Below the pieces are notes generated by a model. The model was not told the DNA's origin. It saw nothing but the letters and a program-made list of their open reading frames with translations, and did no database searches. The translations under genes were made by a program, and so were the position numbers. This document shows positions 25,628 through 34,509 of a DNA stretch of 64,000 nt, piece by piece; the stretch's first letter is position 1; each line of letters starts with the position of its first letter. Origin of the DNA: Cryptomeria japonica (lineage: Eukaryota > Streptophyta > Pinopsida > Cupressales > Cupressaceae); assembly GCF_030272615.1 (NCBI RefSeq), contig NC_081408.1, positions 339,294,793-339,358,792 on the forward strand, in the 5' to 3' direction.

Positions 25628-26203
25628 CTATGAATTTGGCCCTCCTTCCATGTAGAATTCTTCAGACAGCATAAGCTGAGAGAATTCTTCAAGCCACATG
25701 TAGTTTGGAAAGTTGTCCAGGAGGAACCATTTTCGGAGGAAGTCCCTGCCAATCCGTGCCCATTTTCTGTGACGCGTCAGCTGCTCTGCATTCAGGTTTA
25801 GGAGAAACAGTTGCCTGGCCACTAGCAGTGTTTGGTCAGGGAGGAGAAGCTTGGATAAATCACTCGCCCAAGGGATCCCCACCCCTACTTCTGCAAGAAC
25901 GACAAGAGTAATGTCGTCTCCAAGGAAGTCTTCCTTAAAAACCTTCCTCAACAGCGTCAACATATCCACCTTGTCTCCTCCCAAGTCCAGAAGAGACGCT
26001 AAGAAGCGGGATGTAATGTCCGTGTTAACACGGTACCTATTTTCGTTTCGCAGAAATTCTCTGCCCAGCACCATCCGTACAGCTTCATTGGTGAACGACC
26101 CAACCTCCTTGCAGACTGATTGGAGGGTTGGGTCTCTAATGGAGCCTAGAAAGGCCCTCTGGTCCTCTATAGAAATGCTTCTCAAGCGGATGGGAGTGTC
26201 CAT
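25628..26203 (-). CDS. ORF D: intact 191-residue protein, paralogue of ORF C
   Basis: The frame is open from ATG 26,203 (MDTPIRLRSISIEDQRAFLG) to the stop at about 25,628. An in-frame extension to 26,233 lacks an ATG, so I prefer 26,203. It is soluble and Leu/Arg-rich, with no signal peptide or known motif. It aligns without gaps to ORF C over about 46 residues up to RYRVN (FLG; D; Q; R, L and E positions) and onward to VGVGI. The C-terminal ARIGRDFLRKW matches ARVGWEAMKLF. A TTTATATAC sequence on the minus strand near 26,330 is a possible TATA box. Unlike the transposase and G-patch gene in the same element it has no stops, so it may be under selection or younger. Confidence 0.65.
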   Translation of the reverse strand: MDTPIRLRSISIEDQRAFLGSIRDPTLQSVCKEVGSFTNEAVRMVLGREFLRNENRYRVNTDITSRFLASLLDLGGDKVDMLTLLRKVFKEDFLGDDITLVVLAEVGVGIPWASDLSKLLLPDQTLLVARQLFLLNLNAEQLTRHRKWARIGRDFLRKWFLLDNFPNYMWLEEFSQLMLSEEFYMEGGPNS

Positions 26204-26879
26204 CTTGAAAAAATAGATTAACAAATTAAACAACTTGAGCAGTGAGCCTATAAACCTAAAATACTGTGAGCTCTGACGATTTATCTACTAAATGGCAAAG
26301 GCTAATTGAAGATGAAAGAAGCAAAGATCGTATATAAATTGTTGAAGCTCTTGATTGTAATAATTACTTCTTTAACAGTATTAACTACTATAAAAAAATT
26401 TAAATCTTTCGTATCTCTGCAAATCTTTCCCATAAATGCACGAGTGTGTGAAATTGGAAATAGCTATGAACTAGTACCAAATTGGCAAGTATCACATTGG
26501 AAGTCGTGGGGACAGAGTGGATTGCCATAAGTGAAAAGATATATATTAAATGAACGAAATTATGGATCGTGATTCGTGACATTTGATACGTGTCTATTGA
26601 ATCCAATTCCATTCTGGGCACTTTCTGGTGAGCTATGTTCTCTTCAAAAAATTAGGCCGAAATAAAACTTTAGCCATTGATATACGATCATCGAATAGTT
26701 TAAAATCATTGATAGATTTTAGGTATGTGTCACCCTTTACGTGTCAAAGAGGTCGTGCTTATTAATACATCGTGCAGAGTCCGGACTCAATGTATTATGT
26801 GATGTGATGTACTGATGTGATGTGATGTGCCTTGTCTATTAATGGCAATGAATTTATGAAATTGCCAATGAATTATATA

Positions 26880-27237
26880 TTATACCATAAATAACAAAAT
26901 ATTCGCCAATACATTTAAATAATTTTCAAGCGGTGGATAAAAATCGCCAATACATTTAAATAATTTTTCCTTCGGAGTAAAAATTTTCGCTCATACAATT
27001 ATATATTTGTTCCTTTTAACAATAATTATTCGCCTCCCACAATAAATATTTTCCCCATAGAACAAGGTATTATTCGCTAGAAATTTATGGCATTTTCGCA
27101 CACTAGAAAAAAATTCGCCAATACAAAATAATTTTTTTGTCATTTAAAAAAAAAATTTCGCCATCGATATGAAAATTTCCCCCCGAAAATAATGTCTGAT
27201 TCGCCAGGATTTTACACAGTTGCCCGGGGGGGGGGGT
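26880..27237. repeat. Right subterminal cluster of TTCGCC motifs
   Basis: About nine copies of TTCGCC or one-base variants (TTCGCT, TTCGCA, ATCGCC) lie in ~330 bp, including a repeated CGCCAATACATTTAAATAAT at about 26,900 and 26,949. It mirrors the cluster at 13.24-13.77 kb, then ends in a run of 10 G at about 27,226-27,237. Confidence 0.6.
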
Positions 27238-27570
27238 GTTTCTTAAAGTTATCCCTACCTATTGTGAAAATAGACTAAGATGTCCTCTCATTCACAATAA
27301 ACAATAAATAAGAGAAACAAGACAACATCCACACAAACTGTTCCAACTCCACTCAAATACATTCTAGGAAGTGAATTTCTTGAATTGCACACGCAGGGGC
27401 TGCAAACCTCCTGCAACGACCCCAAACCCATTATGAATGCCAAGGCCGATGCAGGAAGGGCCAAGCTCAATCCCTGGGCGGCAAATCAGTACTGGACACC
27501 AAAATAACCCATATTCATTGTCTCCTATTTTGGAGATCCTAAATGACTGCCCCTCCACTGAACTTATTTT

Positions 27571-27842
27571 TGTTAGGAATATGAAGTCTAACGGTTGCAT
27601 GACTATTCATCTTCCCAAGCTCTTCAATTGATAGCTGAATATGATTGTATAAATAGATGAGTACAAGCCATGTAAACATTATTGATTAATAGATGTTATT
27701 CACTGCTTGCAAGTGGATGTAGCCAATTTTATGGTGAACCACATAATTATTGTGTCATGTGTTATTTGTGTTTGCCCTAATTTTCTTTCTATTATTTTGT
27801 GCTCATTATTATGTGTTTTCTCTGCTTGATTTAAAACTAACA
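27571..27842 (+). repeat. 5' LTR (272 bp)
   Basis: Begins TGTTAG and ends CTAACA, a 6-bp inverted terminus. TATAAATA at 27,648-27,655 is the likely core promoter of the element. It is directly followed by the primer site. Confidence 0.9.
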
Positions 27843-27844
27843 AT

Positions 27845-27857
27845 TGGTATCAGAGCC
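27845..27857 (+). promoter_or_regulatory. Primer-binding site A (tRNA-Met type)
   Basis: TGGTATCAGAGCC two bases after the LTR is the standard plant initiator tRNA-Met primer site for minus-strand DNA synthesis. An identical site lies at 30,920-30,932 after the middle LTR. Confidence 0.9.
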
Positions 27858-27876
27858 ACGGTTGGCTTGAGAAGAG

Positions 27877-28805
27877 ATGGAGGAAGAAGGAGGTAAAATT
27901 CAAAATCTGTATGGCAGTTTTACGTTCCATGTAAAATTGTGCTTCAAGCGTCGTGTACATTGGTGGGATGGATGGAAGAAAGAGGGGAACTCAATTGAAG
28001 AGGATAATCCAACGAAAGAGAAGGATGTTGGAATTCTTATTTGCACTCCTCTTGAGCCAGCTTTGGCACTTATTGGCCAAATTGTTAATGGTCGGGAAGT
28101 TGTTGGTATTCGTGTGGTGAAGGTTGAATGTCGTGATGCCTTGGTTGGAGTTGAAGATAGTCCCTGTATAGATGCTGGAATTTCTGAGCAGAAAGACGCT
28201 GAAAAAGAGGTTGTTGTTGAAAAGGATGAACTCAAGAGATTGTAGGAGGAAGAGTGTATGCCATTGGAGACCCAAGTTGAATTTGTTGTTGACTTCCGGG
28301 ATGAGTAGGATGCAGATTGGAGTGAGGTAGCAGGGCAAGGAAGCCTAAGAGAAATTGGGGCTTCAGAGGACTCTGCAGATGGCATGGCCATGGAAAAATT
28401 CAAGAAGCACTCCCATGAAGTTGAGGACAACCTTTGTACAGATAATTTCATAGAAGACTACAAACCTATGGACTTAGATGAAGAAGCGCAAGATAAAAGA
28501 TGGTTTTCTGGTTTGAAGCGGAAGCAACCATTGACAGGAGCGGAGGACAATGGGCATCGCTCCAAGCAATTTCAGACGTCGCAGGGAGAGAATGAAGATA
28601 TTTTGTCCAAACCAGAATGCTTTGAGGCTCATCACCCTGATTGGATGGATGTGGATGATAGTGTCAACGTGGATTACCTGGACATCACAGGCGAGCCAAA
28701 ATTCATGGAAAGGACGATTTCCAGAGGTGATGGTTGCTGTAGAATCCATAGGGGCTTCAAAATAGATTCAGTTCCTGCACAAGAAATGATTCCCTATCTG
28801 TCTTG
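27877..28805 (+). pseudogene. Internal A, 5' ORF: unknown protein (broken)
   Basis: It starts at ATG 27,877 (MEEEGGKIQNLYGSFTFHV). The same frame continues through TAG at 28,243 and again at about 28,306, then is open to TGA 28,803-28,805. The predicted protein is acidic, with KPMDLDEEAQDKRWF and DWMDVDDSVNVDYLD stretches. No known domain is recognised. The counterpart in internal B is open at both stop positions (TGG at the first), so the stops here are copy-specific decay. The element lacks gag and pol, so this may be either an element-specific protein or captured host sequence. Confidence 0.55.
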
Positions 28806-29479
28806 AATGTCAAAGGAAGAAGCCAAAATAAAAGTGGACCTAGTGGAAGCGATTGAGTGGAAACAAAAAATTCAAGTGGGAGAGCAGTCTGAAGTCTAAC
28901 TCGTGTGAGAGTGGGTGGCTTTAGAGGCATCCCTGGAGTCATGGCCTCTCAACTTCATTGCCTTTGAGATACCATACAACAACCAGTGTTTTCGGTGTGG
29001 GTCCCCTAGCATTGCAACGGTGCAAGCTGGAGGACCGAAAGGGTGAGTTGATGCTTGTCGTCTGGATGGGGACTCAAGCGAATGAGGCCTTTCCAAAATC
29101 TTGGCACTCGGACGCTGCAAACAACACTGGAAAGATCTACATGTGCAACATTTTGGCTGAGAAAGATTAGGACCAGAGATTGGAAGCTATAGGACATGGT
29201 AATATGTTCGAGTGAGAAAATGAATTGACCACATATGTTGAACGAGAAGCGTTATCACCATCTGTGAAGAATCCAAAGTTACCGATGTTTGTGACGAGTA
29301 TAGTATAGATAGGTAGCGGCAAGATGGCGACATTTGCGTTGCCCCTTTTAAACAACCTGCAGTTATAGGAGCCACTCACCGCATCCATGATTACCTCTCA
29401 ATTGGACAGTCCCCTTAATTCAGTGCCTGTCGATTACAAAAGCCAGGTTGAGGGACGTTTTGTTAAGGAGGTAGAAACT

Positions 29480-29800
29480 CAAGTTTGATTGTCAACATGC
29501 AAAGAAGAGGAAATAAATTCCAAGATCGTAGAAATTGTTTATTGGGAAATTGAAGGAGGATTTGTTAACAAGAATCATGACATGATTTTTGAGAGGGAAG
29601 TGAAGCGTTGCAAGGGTAACAAATACTATGTTGCAAAGATGGAGGTGACCTTCCGTAGTCGGTGCATTCAGGACGAGTGTCTGATTCTGGCCAGCAACAG
29701 ACTGTGGGACGAGTCTCCAATGAAACCGCATGCAAGGTAGCGAGATGGTGCCTAGCTGGTCATAGCAAGAAGAATAGATATGACAGTTTTGAATGCGTGG
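29480..29800 (+). pseudogene. Captured PP2C phosphatase fragment, copy A
   Basis: The translation around 29,640-29,780 reads EVTFRSRCIQDECLILASNR-LWD, then after a one-frame shift VSNETACKVARWCLAGHSKK. This closely follows the C-terminal motif of plant clade A type 2C protein phosphatases (DECLILASDGLWDVVSNETAC...AR.CL). The metal-binding Asp of ASDG is changed (ASNR), and the frame shifts right after WD. A catalytic product is impossible from this fragment. Sequence before about 29,630 is not convincingly PP2C. Confidence 0.7.
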
Positions 29801-30582
29801 ATAGGCAAATGCATAGACGTGGTAGTGATATGGAGGACCACATGGAGATGATGTGGTTGGACCATCTAGATGTGTTACTAAATGCTTTCAATGATCTCGT
29901 GAAGTTGGTGACTGAAGGCTATGTTGAAATTAATGGTGTCAGAATCTTTGCTCAGAGGGGAGGTGTTTCACTACTGTTTTGTCCAAAGCAATTTTTAATA
30001 GAAAATTGGCTGCATTATCTAAGCGTAGAGGAAGGGAGTAGGTTCCATATTCAAGTCACACACAACACATCACTAAAATGGGTAACTGAAGGGAATCGTT
30101 ACAAAATTACTATTGTAGAAAGTTTGTTACCACATGTGGTTGGGTATTCGGTTTCTCTTGCAAGTGTATGTGTCAATCGTGGGCGATACCTGCCTTTCAT
30201 AGTTCCCAAGTTTAGTGTTTGCAGTGACATTTGTCAGTTGCAAGTTTTCGTGGATGTCCTACCTGGGTACCAGGGTTTGGTTATGATACACCTTGAGAGG
30301 GTAGAAAAGTTTGTGGTGAATCAAGAATGTCTCACTCGGCCAAAGGAGAAGACCGAGCAAGATGACAATTTTTTTGATGTTCTGTCAAGGGGGAGAAGAA
30401 ATGGCCATTATATGTATGTGCTTAAGGATTCATTTATGGATGGAGGGTTCATTTTAGAATCAATTAATGATCTTTTCGATGCTTTTGACTCAGATCTGTT
30501 GTGGAGAAGATTAATCCGCAATGTTCATGACCAAGAGTTCTCGAAGTTAAAATCTTCTCAATTTTTGGTTAGAATGTGAGAT
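29744..30582 (+). pseudogene. Internal A, 3' ORF: unknown protein downstream of the PP2C tail
   Basis: The frame is open for about 280 codons to the stop at about 30,579, ending KSSQFLVRM. It has no ATG at its beginning and continues the shifted PP2C frame. Visible features are WLDHLDVLLNAFNDLVKLV, EINGVRIFAQRGGVSLLFCP and VFVDVLPGYQGLVMIHLERV. No known family is recognised. Relative to copy B it lacks about 12 residues near DAFDSDLLW (an in-frame deletion). The long stop-free frame in both copies suggests recent coding function. Confidence 0.55.
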
Positions 30583-30630
30583 TTGAAATGGAAATGCATG
30601 GATGTTGTTGTGCATGGATGTAGCACTTAG

Positions 30631-30646
30631 CCTTCAGGGGGGAGAT
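30631..30646 (+). promoter_or_regulatory. Polypurine tract A
   Basis: CAGGGGGGAGAT directly precedes the middle LTR, as expected for the plus-strand primer of an LTR retrotransposon. The equivalent before the last LTR is AAGGGGGAGAT at 33,748-33,759. Confidence 0.8.
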
Positions 30647-30917
30647 TGTTAGGAATATGAAGTCTAACAGTCGCATGACTATTCATCTTCCCAGGCTCTT
30701 CACTTGATAGCTGGATATGATAGTATAAATAAATGAGTATAGGCCATGTAACATTATTGATTAATCGATGTTATTCCCTGCTTGCAAGTGGATGTAGCCA
30801 TTTTTATGGTGAACCACGTAAATATTGTGTCATGTGTTATTTGTGTTTGCCTTAATTTGCTTTCTATTGTTTTGTGCTCATTATTATGTGTTTTGTCTGC
30901 TCGATTTAAAACTAACA
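30647..30917 (+). repeat. Middle LTR (271 bp), shared by both internal regions
   Basis: Same TGTTAG...CTAACA termini as the outer LTRs, preceded by a polypurine tract and followed by a primer site. It serves as the 3' LTR of copy A and the 5' LTR of copy B. There is no target duplication at its edges. Confidence 0.9.
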
Positions 30918-30951
30918 ATTGGTATCAGAGCCACGACTGGCTTGAGAAAAG

Positions 30952-31431
30952 ATGGAGGAAGCAGAAGGAGGTAAAATTCAGAATCTGTATGGTAGTTTTA
31001 CGTTCCATGTAAAAGTGTGCTTCAATCATCGTGTACATTGGTGGGATGGCTGGAAGAAAGAGGGGAACTCAGTTGAAGAGGAGAATCCAATGGAAGAGAA
31101 GGATGTTGGAATTCTTATTTGCACTCCTCTTGAGCAAGTTTTGGCACTTATTGGCCAAACTATTAATGGTCGGGAATTTGTTGGTATTCGTGTGGTGAAG
31201 GTTGAACGTCGTGATGCCTTGGTTGGAGTTGAAGATAGTCCCTGTATAGATGCTGGAATTTCTGAGAAGAAAGATGTTGGAAAAGAGGTTGTTGTTGAAA
31301 AGGATGAACTCAAGAGATTGTGGGAGGAAGAGTGTTTGCCATCGGAGACCCAAGTTGAATTTGTTGTTGACTTTCAGGATGAGGAGGATGCAGATTGGAG
31401 TGAGGTAGCAGGGCAAGGAAGCCTAAGATAA
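30952..31431 (+). CDS. Internal B, 5' ORF: 159-residue unknown protein
   Basis: ATG 30,952 opens a frame (MEEAEGGKIQNLYGSFTFHV) to TAA 31,429-31,431. Copy A reads through this point (AGAGAAATT for AGATAAATT), so the ancestral protein was longer and the B stop is probably a mutation. Further pieces in the same alignment are open at 31,462-31,647 and 31,864-32,385. The protein is acidic and soluble, with no recognised domain. Its GKIQNLYGSF start is conserved between copies. Confidence 0.45.
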   Translation: MEEAEGGKIQNLYGSFTFHVKVCFNHRVHWWDGWKKEGNSVEEENPMEEKDVGILICTPLEQVLALIGQTINGREFVGIRVVKVERRDALVGVEDSPCIDAGISEKKDVGKEVVVEKDELKRLWEEECLPSETQVEFVVDFQDEEDADWSEVAGQGSLR

Positions 31432-31863
31432 ATTGGGGCTTCGGAGGGCTCTGCAGATGGCATGGCCATGGAAAAAATCAAGAAGCACTCCCATGATGCT
31501 GAGGACAAGCTTTGTACAAATAATCTCATAGAAGACTACAAACCTATGGACTTAGATGAAGAAGTGCAAGATAAAAGATGGTTTTATGGTTTGAAGCAGA
31601 AGCAGCCATTGACAGGAGTGGAGGACAATGGGAATCGCTCCAAGTGATTTGAGATGTCGTAGGGAGAGAACGAAGATATTTTGTCCCAACCAGAATGCTT
31701 TGAGGCTCACCACCCTGATTGGATGGATGTGGATGATAGTGTCAACGTGGATTATCTAGACATCACGGGCGAGCCAAAATTCATGGAAAGGATGGTTTCT
31801 AGAGATGATGGTTGTTGTAGAATCCATAGGGGCTTCAAAACAGAGTCAGTTCCTGCATAAGAA

Positions 31864-32385
31864 ATGATGCCCTATCTATCTCAAATGTCAGAGGAAGAAG
31901 CCAAAATAAAAGTGGACCTAGTGGCAGCGATTGAGTGGAAACATAAATTCAAGTGGGAGAGTAGTCTGAAGTCTAACTTGTGTGGGAGTGGGTGGCTTCG
32001 GAGGCATCCCCGAAGTCATGACCTCTCAACTTCATCGCTTTTGAGATACCATACAATAGCCAATGTTTTGGGTGTGGGTCCTCTAGCATCGCAACGGTGC
32101 GGGCTGGAGGACCGAAAGGGTGAGTTGATGCTTGTCGTCTGGATGGGGACTCAGGCGAATGAGGCCTTTCCAGAATCCTGGCACTCGGACGCTGCAAACG
32201 ACACTGGAAAGATCTACATGTGTAACATTTTGGCTGAGAAAGACCACGACCAGAGATTGGAAGCTGCAGGACACGGTAATATGTTCAAGCAAGAAAACGA
32301 ATTGACCACGTATGTTGAACGAGAAGCGTTATCACCATCTGTGAAGAATCCAAAATTACTGATGTTTGTGACGGGTATAGTGTAG
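31864..32385 (+). pseudogene. Internal B, middle ORF: unknown
   Basis: About 173 codons are open, beginning near MMPYLSQMSEEEAKIKVDL and containing GELMLVVWMGTQANEAFPES and KIYMCNILAEKD. Copy A has the same sequence broken by stops and frame changes (28,790-29,310). No family is recognised. It may belong to the same ancestral ORF as the 5' ORF. Confidence 0.4.
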
Positions 32386-32559
32386 ATAGGTAGCGGCAAG
32401 ATGGCGACATTTACGTTGTCCCTTTTAAACAAATTGTAGTTATACGAGCAACTCACCACATCCACGATTACCTCTGAATTGGACAACCCCCTTAATTAAG
32501 TGCCTACTGATTACAAATGCCAGGTTGAGGGACGTTTTGTTGAGGAGGTAGAAACTCAA

Positions 32560-32880
32560 GTCTGATTGTCAACATGCAAAGAAGAGGAAATAAATTCAAG
32601 GGTCGTAGAAATTGTTTATTGGGACATTGAAGGAGGATTTGTTAACAAGAATCATGACACGATATTTGAGAGGGAAGTGAAGCGTTGCGAGGGTAACAAA
32701 TACTATGTTGCAGAGCTGGAGGTGACCTTCCGTAGTCGGTGCATTTAGGACGAGTGTCTGATTCTGGCCAGCAACAGACAGTGGGACGAGTCTCCAACGA
32801 AACCGCATGCAAGGTAGCGAGATGGTGCCTAGTCGGTCATACCAAGAAGAATAGATATGACAGTTTTGAGCGTGTGGATA
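32560..32880 (+). pseudogene. Captured PP2C phosphatase fragment, copy B
   Basis: Same fragment as at 29,480-29,800: LEVTFRSRCI, stop, DECLILASNRQWDES, then shifted frame VSNETACKVARWCLVGHTKK. The stop (TAG for CAG) and the Leu to Gln change before WD are specific to copy B. The shared ASNR change and frameshift show the capture and first damage predate the tandem arrangement. Confidence 0.68.
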
Positions 32881-33692
32881 GGCAGATGCATAGACATGGC
32901 AGTGGTATGGAGGACCACATGGAGATGATGTGGTTGGAGCATCTAGAGGCGTTACTGAATGCTTTCAATGATCCCGTGAAGTTGGTGAATGAAGGTTATG
33001 TTGAAATTAATGGTGTCAGAATCTTTGCTCAGAGGGGAGGTGTTTCACTACTGTTTTGTCCAAAGCGATTTTTAATAGAAAATGGGTTGCATGATCTGAG
33101 TGCAGAGGAAGGGAGTAGGTTCTATATTCAAGTCACACACATCGCATCACTGAAATGGGTAACTGAAGGGAATCGTTACAAAATTACTATTATAGATGGT
33201 CTGTTACCACATGTGGCTAGGTATTCGGTTTCTCTGGCAAGTGTATGTGTCAATTGTGGGCGATACCTGCCTTTCACGGTTCCCCAGTTGAGCCTTTGCA
33301 GTGACATTTGTCGGTTGCAAGTTTTCATGGATGTCCTACCTGGGTACCAGGGTTTGGTTATGATACACCTTGAGAGGGTAGAAAAGTTTGTGGTGAATCA
33401 AGAATGTCTCACTCGGTCGAAGGAGAAGACCGAGGAAGATGAAAGATTTTTCGATGTTCTGTCAAGGGGGAGCACAGATGGCCATTATATGTATGTGCTT
33501 AAGGATTCAATTATGGATGGAGGATTCATTTTAGAATCAGTTAATGATCTTTTCAATGCTTTATCCAGTGTGAAGGGGAGCATAAGAGAAGATGTTTTTG
33601 ACTCGGATCTGTTTTGGAGAAGATTAATCCACAATGTTCGTGAACAAGAGTTCGCGAAGTTAAAATCTTCTCAATGTCTGGTTAGAATGTGA
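32820..33692 (+). pseudogene. Internal B, 3' ORF: unknown protein
   Basis: Open for about 290 codons to TGA at about 33,690, ending KSSQCLVRM. It matches the copy A 3' ORF and retains the NALSSVKGSIREDV segment missing there. No known domain. It has no own ATG at the left end and probably depended on the upstream frame. Confidence 0.5.
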
Positions 33693-33759
33693 GATTTGAA
33701 ATGGAAATGCATGGATGTTGTTGTGCATGGATGTACCGCTTAGCCTTCAAGGGGGAGAT

Positions 33760-34021
33760 TGTTAGGAATATGAAGTCTAACGGTCGCATGACTATTCATC
33801 TTCCCAGGCTCTTCACTTGATAGCTGAATATGATTGTATAAATAGATGAGTACAGTCCATGTAAACATTATTGATTAATAGATGTTATTCCCTGCTTGCA
33901 AGTGGATGTAACCATTTTTATGGTGAACCACGTAAATACTGTGTCATGTGTTATTTGTGTTTGCCTTAATTTGCTTTCTATTGTTTTGTGCTCATTATTA
34001 TGTGATTTCTTTTAACTAACA
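33760..34021 (+). repeat. 3' LTR (262 bp)
   Basis: TGTTAGGAATATGAAG start and CTAACA end. It differs from the other two by a small deletion just before the end (TCTGCTTGATTTAAAAC region). It is preceded by AAGGGGGAGAT and followed by the ATTTT duplication. Confidence 0.9.
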
Positions 34022-34509
34022 ATTTTAACCAAAGTTTGGTTGAATCTAGATACCCTCTCCATGGACCATCCATTACCTCCCGTATTATTTCCACAAATAG
34101 ATTGTCCAGCGATTGCAACATGCACGTCTGTATTACCTAGAAACACCGAGGTGTTTTGATTGCAAATGGGATGGAATAGCATAGGCAGCCCATCTCCATG
34201 TTTATCCTGCACAACGTATTGTGGACAAGTCTTCGTGAGAGCAAGTCCTCTTCCGTTGCCTTCTCCCACCACCATAATAAAGTAATTCAGCCCCACTTCC
34301 AGAGGATGATCTTCTGTGTCTAACAACATGTCTTTGCTCTTCTCTCCACTAGATGGAATCGCCATTGAAACAGCCAACGATAGGAGAATAACCCATATCC
34401 TATTCATAGAACAATATATCAATAGGTGAATGCAGCAACAATAACTGAAAATAAGGGTAAAAAAAAGAAAGGGTAGAGCATGGTGTGTTTGTTACCACTG
34501 AATGGCCAT

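Larger units (their letters stand above)
13219..27237. mobile_element. Large (~14 kb) hAT-like DNA element with four genes
   Basis: The insertion is inferred because Kunitz-downstream homology stops at about 13,218 and resumes at about 27,280-27,363. Both inner margins carry dense TTCGCC/GGCGAA motifs, typical in style of subterminal transposase-binding sites. Gene order is transposase (+, broken), long G-patch/coiled-coil gene (-, broken), an array of ~220-305-bp repeats, ORF C (+, intact) and ORF D (-, intact), making two convergent pairs. Terminal inverted repeats and the expected 8-bp target duplication are not resolved by eye: TGGCGAAT sits about 15-16 bp inside candidate CA-type ends on both sides, and the G-run near 27,226 blurs the right border. 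A fusion of two adjacent elements is a possible alternative. Confidence 0.6.
27571..34021 (+). mobile_element. Composite LTR retrotransposon: LTR-internal A-LTR-internal B-LTR
   Basis: It is flanked by the perfect 5-bp duplication ATTTT (27,566-27,570 and 34,022-34,026). The empty site is seen in the intact Kunitz genes. The three LTRs begin TGTTAGGAATATGAAG and end CTAACA. Each of the first two is followed by a tRNA-Met primer site, and the second and third are each preceded by a polypurine tract. The internal regions (27,843-30,646 and 30,918-33,759) are homologous, differing by roughly 6% in the stretch I compared. No gag, protease, integrase or RT motif was found, so the element is non-autonomous and needs proteins from another element. 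One outer target duplication for three LTRs suggests unequal exchange between LTRs after insertion, or insertion of an already tandem form. Confidence 0.88.
27364..34509 (-). pseudogene. Kunitz (STI/miraculin-like) gene split by the composite LTR element
   Basis: The 3' part of exon 2 is 27,364-27,570 and the 5' part is 34,022-34,399. The intron is 34,400-34,495 and exon 1 coding is 34,496-34,509 (MAIQ + TG). Both halves remain open: the 5' half carries the family signature (LLDTEDHPLEVGLNYFI) and four Cys, and the 3' half has the FWCPVLIC...SCIG region. The only clear lesion is the 6.45-kb retrotransposon, inserted between the codons for the VKI and SS(V/G)EGQ region, so inactivation looks recent. 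It groups with the S3 copy (shared IPSxGEKSKDML and SRFNQTL). Confidence 0.85.

Noticed and set aside
25705-26216. Plus-strand frames opposite ORF D
   Set aside because: Shadows of ORF D with no recognisable content.
27226-27237. G-quadruplex or regulatory G-run
   Set aside because: A single homopolymer of about ten G at an element border is more simply slippage, and it is prone to sequencing error.
27900-28451. Long minus-strand Ser/Thr-rich frame in internal A
   Set aside because: Antisense shadow of the acidic plus-strand ORF, mirrored in copy B. The plus-strand start sits in the normal place after the primer site.
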